Shown: one piece after another, positions 1-8,134 of the stretch
How the letters are laid out: each line of letters begins with the position of its first letter
How positions within the stretch are numbered: the first letter of the stretch is position 1
Source of the DNA: Pseudolabrys sp.
Lineage (GTDB): Bacteria > Pseudomonadota > Alphaproteobacteria > Rhizobiales > Xanthobacteraceae
Direction of reading: 5' to 3'
NCBI GenBank assembly: GCA_030655215.1
Contig: JAURVZ010000084.1
Location: 205,210 to 269,209 of the forward strand
Length of the DNA stretch: 64,000 nt
Made by a program: the position numbers and the translations under genes
The notes under the pieces: model-generated
The model's database searches: none
Told to the model about the DNA's origin: nothing
The model's input: only the letters and a program-made list of their open reading frames with translations

Positions 1-623
1 TGGCTGCGCTCGCACCGGTGGATGACGCCATTCAACCGGCCTCCGGTCCATTCGGCATGATCGCCGCGCATAGCGGCGCAATGTCCGCCAAATGGCGCAG
101 CCTGCAGCCGGCCATTGATATGGAAGCCCGCATTCTCGACCTGTGCCGCAGCGATGCGCAGCTTTGCCCGGCGGCGGCGGCGAGCTTCCTCGCCATCATC
201 GACACCGCGCGCAACCGCGCGGGCCGCGCCCGCATTGGTGAAATCAACCGCGCCATCAATCTGGCCATCCGCCCCGAGGATGATCGCGCGCGCTATGGCG
301 TTGCCGACATATGGACGACGCCGTTGATGACCTTTGCGCTGGGGGCCGGCGATTGCGAGGACTATGCCATCGCCAAATATGTCGCGCTGCGTGCGGCCGG
401 CATCGCGCCGGACGATCTGCGCATCGTCATCGTGCATAATCCGGCGCTGCGCCAGGATCATGCGGTGACCGCCGCGCGCGTCGATGGCGAATGGCTGATC
501 CTGGACAATCGGCATATGTTGATGCTGAGCGACAAGCAGCTCACGACGATGGTGCCGCTGGTGACGCTCGATCACGAGGATGCCAAGCCGCCGGTTACCG
601 TGGCGGAGGCGTCTAGAACCTGA
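1..623 (+). CDS. Transglutaminase-like cysteine peptidase (BTLCP family), 5' truncated by window edge
   Basis: The reading frame is open to the left edge (residues AALAP precede a GTG at 18), so the true start, probably with a signal peptide, lies outside the window. The C-terminal ~200 residues show the bacterial transglutaminase-like cysteine proteinase triad: Cys in GAGDCEDYAIAKY, His in RQDHAVTAAR and Asp in LILDNR. Family members (DUF920/BTLCP) are periplasmic proteins of uncertain substrate; in other proteobacteria relatives such as LapG cleave adhesins. Its stop codon overlaps the end of the convergent outer membrane protein gene by 11 bp. No LapD-type partner is visible here, so a LapG role is not supported. 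Confidence 0.85.
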   Translation, partial: AALAPVDDAIQPASGPFGMIAAHSGAMSAKWRSLQPAIDMEARILDLCRSDAQLCPAAAASFLAIIDTARNRAGRARIGEINRAINLAIRPEDDRARYGVADIWTTPLMTFALGAGDCEDYAIAKYVALRAAGIAPDDLRIVIVHNPALRQDHAVTAARVDGEWLILDNRHMLMLSDKQLTTMVPLVTLDHEDAKPPVTVAEASRT

Positions 624-1545
624 CCCGCAATGACAGCGACCCGCTGTCGCCTTGCGTGGTGTGCTGCGCGCCGAACTCGCGATAATATTTCGCCACCAGG
701 TTCATGGCGATATTGTTCATCGTGAATGTATAGCTGATGCCAGGACCGATGCCGGCGACGCGCAGCTTGCGGCCGCCTGCGATTGTGCCGGCGCCGCTGT
801 CGGGGCCGAGCTGCTGCGCGTAATAGCCGACGGCGCCAAGCTTGAAGGCCGGCGTCAGCATGCGCCCGGCGGCGAAATCGAAGTGAAACATATCGCCCGA
901 CTTATAATTGGTGTCGGTGTTGGCGAAGCTGTTGACGTAGATCGCCGCGCCCGACACTTCCCAGCCGGTTTTCGGATCGAAGTAAGTGACGCCAAGCTGC
1001 GGCGACACCGCCCAGGCATTCTTGCCGGTATTGGCCAGCCGGTTGCGATCGTAATTGCCGGCCGGCAGGAACACGGCGGCCAACACATTCCAGTGCCAAT
1101 TGCCGGCGTGCCAGCCGAGCGTCACAGGATTGACGACGATGTCATTGAGCGAGGTCAGGCTGCCGCTGCGCCGCATCGTGCCGAAGCGGGTGGCCAAGGC
1201 CATGTCGGCATCGAAGTCCGACACGCCACCGCGCACCGAGAAGGCGTAATCGCCGCCAAACAACTGATACGGCGTGACCACCGTGACGCCGAGAACATGG
1301 GTGACCTGCTTGAGGTCTAGCGTCAGGCGGCCTTGCGGCAATGTCGAGCGTTCCTTGCCGCTATAGACATAGAAATCCTGCCGCACCGTCACGCCGGGCC
1401 CGGGCAAAACGCCGGTCATGAAATCGCGATAGCCTTTGAAATAAGGGCTCTGGCCGCCTTCGACGGCCGCCGCCGGCAAGAGCGATGCGACCAGCGCAAC
1501 AGCGACAAGCGGATACGTCCAGAATCGCTGCAACGCACCAAGCAT
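613..1545 (-). CDS. SphA-like outer membrane protein (putative MetA-pathway of phenol degradation family)
   Basis: 310 residues with an N-terminal signal peptide (hydrophobic stretch ending AAAVEGGQS) and a C-terminus LSLRVRF ending in an aromatic residue, as in outer membrane beta-barrels. The N-terminal part (FKGYRDFMTGVLPGPGV) and the alternating beta-rich sequence match the pfam13557-type family associated with uptake of aromatic or hydrophobic compounds. The role in uptake is known only from relatives; the substrate here is unknown. It is a single-gene unit facing the transglutaminase-like gene and divergent from the GMC oxidoreductase. Confidence 0.75.
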   Translation of the reverse strand: MLGALQRFWTYPLVAVALVASLLPAAAVEGGQSPYFKGYRDFMTGVLPGPGVTVRQDFYVYSGKERSTLPQGRLTLDLKQVTHVLGVTVVTPYQLFGGDYAFSVRGGVSDFDADMALATRFGTMRRSGSLTSLNDIVVNPVTLGWHAGNWHWNVLAAVFLPAGNYDRNRLANTGKNAWAVSPQLGVTYFDPKTGWEVSGAAIYVNSFANTDTNYKSGDMFHFDFAAGRMLTPAFKLGAVGYYAQQLGPDSGAGTIAGGRKLRVAGIGPGISYTFTMNNIAMNLVAKYYREFGAQHTTQGDSGSLSLRVRF

Positions 1546-1681
1546 TACACATTGTAACAGCGGCCAATGCGCTCAGGAAGGCTGCGACACGAGCATAACC
1601 ACAGCTGTTGCAGTGATCCGCTTCGCCGTGCTGAATTGAAGCCAAGGTCCGGAACAACGCGGACTCATGGGGAAGAGGCCA

Positions 1682-3307
1682 ATGACGACCGCGCAATCAT
1701 TCGACTACATCGTCGTCGGCGCCGGCTCCGCCGGTTGCGTGCTGGCCAATAGGCTGACCGCGTCGGGCCGCCACCGCGTGTTGTTGCTGGAAGCTGGCGG
1801 CAATGACCGCAATTTGTGGATCCACATTCCGCTCGGCTACGCCAAGCTGTTCACCAACGCCAAATATAACTGGCTGTACAAATCCGAGCCCGAGCCGGAG
1901 CTGAACGGCCGCGAGATCATCCAGCCGCGCGGCAAGGTGCTCGGCGGCTCAAGCTCGATCAACGGATTGATTTACCTGCGCGGCCAGCCGCAGGATTTCG
2001 ACCACTGGCGTCAACTCGGCAATAGCGGATGGAGCTTCGACGATGTGCTGCCCTATTTCCGCAAATCCGAGGATCAGGAGCGCGGCGCCGACGACATGCA
2101 CGGAACCGGCGGGCCGCTCGCCGTGTCCGATGTCGAGAAGCATCCATTGTGCGAGGCTTTCATCGAGGCCACCGAGCAGGCCGGCTTCCCGCGCACCGAG
2201 GACTTCAATGGCCGCGATCAGGAAGGCGCCGGCTATTTCCAGCTGACCGCGCGCAATGGCCGCCGCCGTTCGACCGCCGCCGGCTTTCTGAAACAAGCAC
2301 GCAAGCGGCCCAATCTCGTTGTCGCCACCGGCGCCTTGGCGACACGCGTTCTGTTCGACGGAAGCCGCGCCACCGGCATCGCATATACCCAGAACGGCCT
2401 GCAACACACCGCGCATGCGGCTGCCGAAGTCATCCTCGCCGGCGGCGCCTTTAACTCACCACAGCTGTTGCAGCTTTCCGGCGTCGGCCCGGCCGAGCAT
2501 TTGCGCTCCCTCGGTATTCCGGTGGTGGCCGACAGGCAAGGCGTCGGCGCCGATCTGCAGGACCACTTCCAGGTGCGCATGCAGTATCGCTGCACCGAGC
2601 CGATCACCATGAACGACTTCGTCAATGACTGGCGGCAGCGCATCCATGGCGGCCTGCGCTATATGACGTCGCGCAAGGGCATGCTGACCATTGGCGCGGG
2701 CTATGCCGGCGCTTTCCTGCGCACGCGGCGGGAGCTGGAAACGCCGGACGTGCAGATCCATTTCATATTGTTCAGCGCCGACAGTCTCGGTGGCGGGCTG
2801 CATCCGTTTCCCGGCTTTACCGCATCTGTCTGCCAGTTGCGGCCGGAAAGCCGCGGCACCGTGCGCATCAAATCGCGCGATCCGGCTGCGGCGCCGGCGA
2901 TCCAGCCGCGCTATCTCTCCAGCCAGTTCGATATCGACACGATTCTTGATGGCATGAAGCTGCAACGCACGATCATGAGCCAGAAGGCGATGCAGCATTA
3001 CATTGCCGAAGAGCGCGTGCCCGGCGCGGCCTGCACCAGCGATGCCGACCTGCTCGCCTATGCGCGCGCCACCGGCACGACGATCTTTCATCCGACCAGC
3101 ACCTGCCGCATGGGCTCGGATCCCGCTGCCGTGGTCGATAAGCGTTTGCGGGTGCATGGCATCAGCGGCCTGCGCGTGATCGATGCCTCGATCATGCCGA
3201 CGGTGGTGTCAGGCAATACGAATGCGGCTGTGGTGATGATCGCGGAAAAGGGTGCGGATATGGTCCTTGAAGATGCCGCCACACCGCCGCTGGCCGCGAC
3301 GGCGTAA
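1682..3307 (+). CDS. GMC-family FAD-dependent oxidoreductase (choline/alcohol dehydrogenase-like)
   Basis: 541 residues. The N-terminal dinucleotide fold binds FAD ([18 protein letters not shown]); GMC signature 1 is [18 protein letters not shown] and signature 2 is [17 protein letters not shown]. The C-terminal active site keeps the catalytic His in [12 protein letters not shown] and the Asn in SGNTNAAVV. These flavoenzymes oxidise primary alcohols to aldehydes; without betaine aldehyde dehydrogenase or betI nearby, choline need not be the substrate. The ATG at 1682 is preferred over the ATG at 1667 because GGAAGAGG lies just upstream. It ends one base before the convergent UxaA-family gene, so both may serve one alcohol or sugar-acid route, which is inference. 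Confidence 0.9.
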   Translation: MTTAQSFDYIVVGAGSAGCVLANRLTASGRHRVLLLEAGGNDRNLWIHIPLGYAKLFTNAKYNWLYKSEPEPELNGREIIQPRGKVLGGSSSINGLIYLRGQPQDFDHWRQLGNSGWSFDDVLPYFRKSEDQERGADDMHGTGGPLAVSDVEKHPLCEAFIEATEQAGFPRTEDFNGRDQEGAGYFQLTARNGRRRSTAAGFLKQARKRPNLVVATGALATRVLFDGSRATGIAYTQNGLQHTAHAAAEVILAGGAFNSPQLLQLSGVGPAEHLRSLGIPVVADRQGVGADLQDHFQVRMQYRCTEPITMNDFVNDWRQRIHGGLRYMTSRKGMLTIGAGYAGAFLRTRRELETPDVQIHFILFSADSLGGGLHPFPGFTASVCQLRPESRGTVRIKSRDPAAAPAIQPRYLSSQFDIDTILDGMKLQRTIMSQKAMQHYIAEERVPGAACTSDADLLAYARATGTTIFHPTSTCRMGSDPAAVVDKRLRVHGISGLRVIDASIMPTVVSGNTNAAVVMIAEKGADMVLEDAATPPLAATA

Positions 3308-4825
3308 TCACATCGTCGCGCCGATCTGCCACGGCACGAATTCGAGATCGCCATAGCCCAAGTCTTCCGACTTGGTGTGCGCACCGGAAGCGACCGCCAG
3401 CACCTTGTTGAAGATTTCCTCGCCTTTCTGCTCGATGGTGACGCCGTCAAGGATATCGCCGCAGTTGATATCCATGTCCTCGGTCATCGTCTCATAGACA
3501 TAGTGATTGGTGGCGAGCTTGATTGAGGGCGTCGGCTTGCAACCGAAGGCAGACCCGCGGCCGGTGGTGAAGCACATCACATTGCAGCCGCCGGCCACTT
3601 GCCCCGTGGCGCCGACCGGATCGAAGCCCGGCGTATCCATGAAGACGAAGCCTTTCTCGCGCACCGGCTCGGCATATTCATAAACCGCACGCATTGTCGT
3701 CGTGCCGCCTTTGGCCGCCGCGCCAAGCGACTTCTCGAGAATGGTGGTCAGGCCGCCGGCCTTGTTGCCGGGCGACGGATTATTGTTCATCTCGCCGCGA
3801 TTGCGCTCGGTATATTCCTCCCACCAGCGAATGCGCTCGACCAGTTTCTCGCCGACGGTCGAATTGACCGCGCGCCGCGTCAGCAAATGTTCGGCGCCAT
3901 AGATCTCCGGCGTCTCGGCCAGCACACCGGTGCCGCCATGCTTGACGAGCAGATCGACCGCCGACCCAAGCGCCGGATTGGCGGTGATGCCGGAATAACC
4001 GTCGGAGCCGCCGCATTGCAAAGCCAGCATGACTTCGGACGCCGGCCGCGTTTCGCGCTTGGCCTTGGCGGCAATCGGCAACATGGCGCGGATGCGTTCG
4101 ACGCCTTCCTCGATCGTCTTGCGGCTGCCGCCGATCGCCTGAATGGTCATGGTCTGGAAGCGGTCGCCTTCGACCAGATCATAATGCTGCTTCATGCTGT
4201 CGATCTGGAAGGTCTCACAGCCGAGGCCAACCATGAGTGCTCCGCCGAGATTGGGATGCGTGGCGTAACCCCATTGCGTCCGCCGCAGCACGTCCCAGCC
4301 CTCGCCTTTCGAGGCCATGCCGCAGCCGGTGCCATGCACGAAGGGCACGACGCCGTCGATCTCCGGATAGTCCTTGAGCATGTCGGAGCGGTTGACCGCT
4401 TCAGCGATGAACTTCGCCACCGTCGCCGAGCAGTTCACCGAGGTGAGCACGCCGATATAATTGCGCGTGCCGGTGTGACCGTTGGCGCGCAGATAGCCCT
4501 GGAAGGTGGCGCGCAATTCTGGTGGCAGCATTTCGTCGTTCTTGGCGTCCTCGGCGAAGCGATAGTCGCGCGCGAAATCATGCATGACGACATTCTGCTC
4601 ATGCACCCAGTCGCCCGGTGCGATGTCCTTGGAGGCAAAGCCGATGATCTGGCCGTATTTGCGCACCGGCTCGTCGAGCGCGATCGGCGCAATCGCCATC
4701 TTGTGGCCGCGCGGAATGCGCTCGCGTGCCCTGGCGCCACCTGCGCTGTTGCCGGCCACGATCTGGTCGACGGCAACGATGACATTGTCGCCATGCGCGA
4801 GCCGGACGAAGCGCGGAGTATCCAC
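3308..4825 (-). CDS. UxaA-family sugar-acid dehydratase (altronate/galactarate dehydratase-like)
   Basis: 505 residues, the full length of altronate dehydratase. An N-terminal SAF domain (first ~90 residues, [19 protein letters not shown]) is followed by the metal-dependent catalytic domain with [46 protein letters not shown] and the [17 protein letters not shown] segment. The family dehydrates D-altronate or D-galactarate to 2-keto-3-deoxy acids in the cytoplasm. No uxaB, uxuA or kdgK-like gene is adjacent, so the physiological acid cannot be named. The gene ends directly against the convergent GMC oxidoreductase. Confidence 0.88.
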   Translation of the reverse strand: MDTPRFVRLAHGDNVIVAVDQIVAGNSAGGARARERIPRGHKMAIAPIALDEPVRKYGQIIGFASKDIAPGDWVHEQNVVMHDFARDYRFAEDAKNDEMLPPELRATFQGYLRANGHTGTRNYIGVLTSVNCSATVAKFIAEAVNRSDMLKDYPEIDGVVPFVHGTGCGMASKGEGWDVLRRTQWGYATHPNLGGALMVGLGCETFQIDSMKQHYDLVEGDRFQTMTIQAIGGSRKTIEEGVERIRAMLPIAAKAKRETRPASEVMLALQCGGSDGYSGITANPALGSAVDLLVKHGGTGVLAETPEIYGAEHLLTRRAVNSTVGEKLVERIRWWEEYTERNRGEMNNNPSPGNKAGGLTTILEKSLGAAAKGGTTTMRAVYEYAEPVREKGFVFMDTPGFDPVGATGQVAGGCNVMCFTTGRGSAFGCKPTPSIKLATNHYVYETMTEDMDINCGDILDGVTIEQKGEEIFNKVLAVASGAHTKSEDLGYGDLEFVPWQIGATM

Positions 4826-4949
4826 GGCGTTAGCCTCCCTGGAGCGATTTCAATGTATTCTGCGCTCTTGCGAGTGAGAAGCAAGAGCCAACATAGCCGT
4901 CGAAATTGCGCCGTGATTGGGCTACAGGTCTCAGCTTCAAGGGGCTTGC

Positions 4950-6320
4950 ATGCAGCGCGAAAAAGAACAGGTCGCATTGACGTCCATCGCGGCTTCGGCG
5001 GCGCTGACGGTTGCCAAGGGTATCGTCGGCTTTTCCACCGGCTCGCTGGCAATTCTGTCGGAGGCTGCGCATTCGCTGATCGATCTCGGCGCCGCGATCA
5101 TGACCTATATTGCCGTGCGCATTTCCGGCAAGCCGGCCGACGAAGAGCATCACTACGGCCATGGCAAGGTCGAGAGCGTGTCGGCCTTGGGCGAGACCGC
5201 GCTGCTGTTTCTGCTGTCGGGCATGGTGATCTGGGAAGCGGGCAAGCGGCTGCTCGGCGACGAGTCGCACACCGTTGTCGCGACCTATTGGGCCTTCGGC
5301 GTCATGATCGCGTCGATCGTTGTTGATTATTACAGGGCCCGCGCTTTGACACGCACGGCCGTGAAAACGCAGAGCCAGGCGCTGGAAGCGGATGCCCTGC
5401 ACTTCTCGTCCGACATGTGGTCATCGCTGGCCGTGCTGGTCGGCCTTGGCGGCGTTTATTTCGGCTTGGCCTGGGCCGATGCCGGCGCGGCGATCCTCGT
5501 CGCCGTGCTGGTGTGCAGCGCCGGTTGGCGGCTGTGCCGCCGCACCATCGAGACGCTGACCGATACCGCGCCGGCCGGTGCGGCGGAGAAGATCACGGCG
5601 ATTGCCGAGACCATTACCGGCGTCGTCGCGGTCGAACAGGTGCGCGCCCGCAGCGTCGGCGACACGACGTTCATTGATCTCACCTTCGCCGTCAGCCGCA
5701 CATTGCCAATCGATCGCGTCAGCGCCATCAAGGGCGAAGTCGCCAGCGCCATCGCCCGCGAGATTCCCGGCGCCGAACCGGTCGTCACCGCCAATCCGGT
5801 CGCGCTTGATAGTGAGACGGTGCTCGACCGCGTCATGGTCATTGCCCGCAACCGCGCGCTGGCGGTGCACCACGTCACCGTGCACAACATCCGCGACAGA
5901 CTGGCCATCGCGCTCGACCTCGAGGTCGACGGCAAGCTCACACTGGCCGATGCGCACGCCATCGCCGATGGGCTGGAGGAAGCCATCGCCGCCGAGCTCG
6001 GCACCGGCGTTGAAGTCGAAACCCATATCGAACCACTCGAGCCGGTCGATGCGCTAGGCCGCGAGGCGCCGACGGAGCGCGTGCTGGCGGTGCAGACCAT
6101 GCTGGCCGAACTGGCGGTGCAGGACCGCGCCTTGCGCAATATTCACGATGTCCGCGTGCGTGAAACCGATGACGGCGAAATCGTCAATTTCCATTGCGAC
6201 GTCGACCCGGACCTCAGCGTGCAGACTGTGCACGAGAAGGTCGACGCGCTGGAGCGTGCACTCAAGCAGCATTCGTCACTGATCAAGCGCGTCATCGGAC
6301 ATGCCGAGCCGATCAGCTAG
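4950..6320 (+). CDS. Cation diffusion facilitator (CDF) family transporter with long C-terminal domain
   Basis: 456 residues. The first ~210 residues form the CDF membrane domain (about six helices); the first metal-binding helix has SEAAHSLIDLG followed by HHYGHGKVES, and the second has EADALHFSSDMWSS, i.e. the two HxxxD-type zinc-site pairs. The long cytoplasmic C-terminal part looks like two or three tandem CDF C-terminal (ferredoxin-like) modules (VTVHNIRD; IHDVRVRETDDGEIVNFHCDV) instead of the usual one. Such transporters export Zn, Co, Cd, Fe or Mn by proton antiport. The ATG at 4950 is chosen because AAGGGG lies 7 bases upstream; the TTG at 4917 has no such site. A GST gene follows after 12 bases, probably in the same transcript. 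Confidence 0.88.
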   Translation: MQREKEQVALTSIAASAALTVAKGIVGFSTGSLAILSEAAHSLIDLGAAIMTYIAVRISGKPADEEHHYGHGKVESVSALGETALLFLLSGMVIWEAGKRLLGDESHTVVATYWAFGVMIASIVVDYYRARALTRTAVKTQSQALEADALHFSSDMWSSLAVLVGLGGVYFGLAWADAGAAILVAVLVCSAGWRLCRRTIETLTDTAPAGAAEKITAIAETITGVVAVEQVRARSVGDTTFIDLTFAVSRTLPIDRVSAIKGEVASAIAREIPGAEPVVTANPVALDSETVLDRVMVIARNRALAVHHVTVHNIRDRLAIALDLEVDGKLTLADAHAIADGLEEAIAAELGTGVEVETHIEPLEPVDALGREAPTERVLAVQTMLAELAVQDRALRNIHDVRVRETDDGEIVNFHCDVDPDLSVQTVHEKVDALERALKQHSSLIKRVIGHAEPIS

Positions 6321-6332
6321 GGGAGACCCGAC

Positions 6333-6971
6333 ATGACCATCACCATCACGGCCTTCGAGAAGTCACCCGATGGCGACCAGGGGCTGGCGCGGGATACGCG
6401 GGTGCGCTGGGCACTTGAAGAAGCCGGCCTGCCCTACAAAGTTCGGCTGGTGTCGTTCAAGGCGATGAAAGAGCCGTGGCATCTGGCGCTGCATCCGTTC
6501 GGTCAGATCCCGACCTATGAGGAGGGCAACCTCGCTTTGTTCGAGACCGGATCAATCGTGCTGCATATCGCGCAGCGCCATGCCGGCCTGCTGCCGGACG
6601 ATGTCGATGCACGCGCGCGCGCCATCACCTGGATGTTCGCCGCCACCAATACGGTCGAGCCGCCGATCCTCGAACTGCAGAACGCCGTTCTTTTGGAGCG
6701 CGACAAGTCTTGGAACAACGAGCGACTACCGCTGGTCAAGGATCGCGTCCGCGACCGGATGAAGCAATTGTCCGCGCGCCTCGGCAATGCCGACTGGCTC
6801 GATGGTGATTTCAGCGCCGGTGATTTGATGATGGTGTCGGTGCTGCTCAGGCTGCGTTCGTCGGGCATCCTGGACGAATATGCCAACCTGGCTGCCTATG
6901 TCGCGCGCGGTGAAGCGCGGCCGGCGTACAAACGCGCTTTCGCGGCGCAATTGGAAGTCAATAAACCGTAG
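6333..6971 (+). CDS. Glutathione S-transferase family protein
   Basis: 212 residues with an N-terminal thioredoxin-like domain (EEAGLPYKVRLVSFK; the cis-Pro and glutathione-contact region HPFGQIPTYEEGNLALFETGSI) and an alpha-helical C-terminal domain ending near ARPAYKRAFAAQ. The family conjugates or reduces substrates with glutathione in the cytoplasm; the specific substrate cannot be read from sequence. A ribosome site (GGGGAGA) lies before the ATG, which is 12 bases downstream of the CDF exporter, suggesting co-transcription. A strong hairpin follows the stop. Confidence 0.9.
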   Translation: MTITITAFEKSPDGDQGLARDTRVRWALEEAGLPYKVRLVSFKAMKEPWHLALHPFGQIPTYEEGNLALFETGSIVLHIAQRHAGLLPDDVDARARAITWMFAATNTVEPPILELQNAVLLERDKSWNNERLPLVKDRVRDRMKQLSARLGNADWLDGDFSAGDLMMVSVLLRLRSSGILDEYANLAAYVARGEARPAYKRAFAAQLEVNKP

Positions 6972-6976
6972 ACTGT

Positions 6977-7003
6977 CCGGGGCGCGCGCCAAGCGCGCCC
7001 CGG
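6977..7003. terminator. Bidirectional hairpin terminator between convergent genes
   Basis: Perfect 11-bp stem (CCGGGGCGCGC and its complement) with a 5-base loop, located between the convergent GST gene and the Bug protein gene. Neither side has a long U tract immediately after the stem, so efficiency is uncertain; position and symmetry argue for a shared terminator. Confidence 0.6.
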
Positions 7004-7016
7004 TATGGAAAAAAGT

Positions 7017-7979
7017 TTACTTCGCGCCGTCCTTGAACATGTCGGCCAGCTTCGCCGTATCCGCCGCAATCGCCTTGTCGAACGCGTCCGGCGTCAGCGC
7101 CATGGCTTCGACGCCCTGCGCCGCGAACTTCGCCTTGATGTCGTCGGTCTTGACGATGTCGGCGACGTCCTTGTTGATCTTGGCGACGATCTCCTTCGGC
7201 GTACCGGCGGGCGCGAGGATGCCGAACCACGAGTCATATTTGAACCCGGGCAGCGCCTCTTCGCCCAAAGTCGGCGTGTCCTTCATGGTCGGGTTGCGCG
7301 CGGCGGTGGCGACCGCCAGTGCGCGGACCTTGCCGGCCTGCACCAGTTCGACGCCGACATTGATCGGCGTGAAATACATCTGCGTGTCGCCACGCACGAC
7401 GCTGGTCACCGCTTCCGGCGCGCCCTTGTAAGGCACATGCACGAGATCGATCTTCGCCGCTTCCTTGAACATGGCGGCGGCGATGAAAGTCGAGCTGGCA
7501 AGTCCCGGCGAGGCAAAGTTCAATTTGCCCGGGCTCGCCTTGGCCAGTTCGATGAACTCCTTGGCGGTCTTTGCCGGGGAGTCCGGCGGCACGATCAAGA
7601 CCACCGGAACAGACGCGACCGGCGCCACGCCGACGAAATCTTTCACCGGATCGAAAGAGAGACCCTTGTTTATGACGCCGGCAATCGTGTGACCGTTCGA
7701 GGTCAGCATCAAAGTGTAGCCATCGGCCGGGCTCTTGGCGACCGCTGTTGTTCCCGGCAAGCCGGGACGGTTTTCGACCAGCACGGTCTGTCCCCAGACG
7801 CCGGTCAACTTGTCGGCAACAATACGCGCCAGAATGTCGGTGGCGCTGCCGGCCGAGAACGGCACAACGATTTTGACCTGCTGGCTCGGATACGCCTGCG
7901 CCAGCGCCTGCCCGCTGACACCGATACTCAAAGCAGCCGACGCCGCGATACCCAATAATACTCTGCGATTAAGTCCCAT
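7017..7979 (-). CDS. Tripartite tricarboxylate transporter substrate-binding protein (Bug family)
   Basis: 320 residues with a signal peptide (MGLNRRVLLGIAASAAL...ALAQA) and the Bug fold: YPSQQVKIVVPFSAGSATD at the N-terminus, then FASPGLASSTFIAAAMF and FVGVAPVASVPVVLIV. These periplasmic proteins bind carboxylates and similar solutes for TctAB-type carriers. No tctA/tctB is nearby, as is usual for the many orphan Bug genes of Betaproteobacteria and Bradyrhizobiaceae-like bacteria. The ATG at 7979 is preferred, since GGAGG lies 5 bases upstream and the possible GTG at 7991 overlaps that ribosome site. Confidence 0.9.
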   Translation of the reverse strand: MGLNRRVLLGIAASAALSIGVSGQALAQAYPSQQVKIVVPFSAGSATDILARIVADKLTGVWGQTVLVENRPGLPGTTAVAKSPADGYTLMLTSNGHTIAGVINKGLSFDPVKDFVGVAPVASVPVVLIVPPDSPAKTAKEFIELAKASPGKLNFASPGLASSTFIAAAMFKEAAKIDLVHVPYKGAPEAVTSVVRGDTQMYFTPINVGVELVQAGKVRALAVATAARNPTMKDTPTLGEEALPGFKYDSWFGILAPAGTPKEIVAKINKDVADIVKTDDIKAKFAAQGVEAMALTPDAFDKAIAADTAKLADMFKDGAK

Positions 7980-8134
7980 CGTATCCTCCACAAAACAAGC
8001 GGGTTAATCTCCGCTCTGTTGTCGCATTGGTACCACGTTTGGATGCTCTCTGCGAGAGCGCCGCTGTTGCCAAACGTCGCAACCGGGACTTTTGACTGCT
8101 TCCAATTTCCTCACTCAGGCCTTAGATCAAGACC

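Noticed and set aside
1682..4825. GMC oxidoreductase and UxaA as one operon
   Set aside because: The genes are convergent with adjacent stops, so they cannot share a transcript; any pathway link is speculative.
3599..5326. 575-residue plus-strand reading frame spanning UxaA and CDF genes
   Set aside because: Crosses two well-supported genes and lacks any domain.
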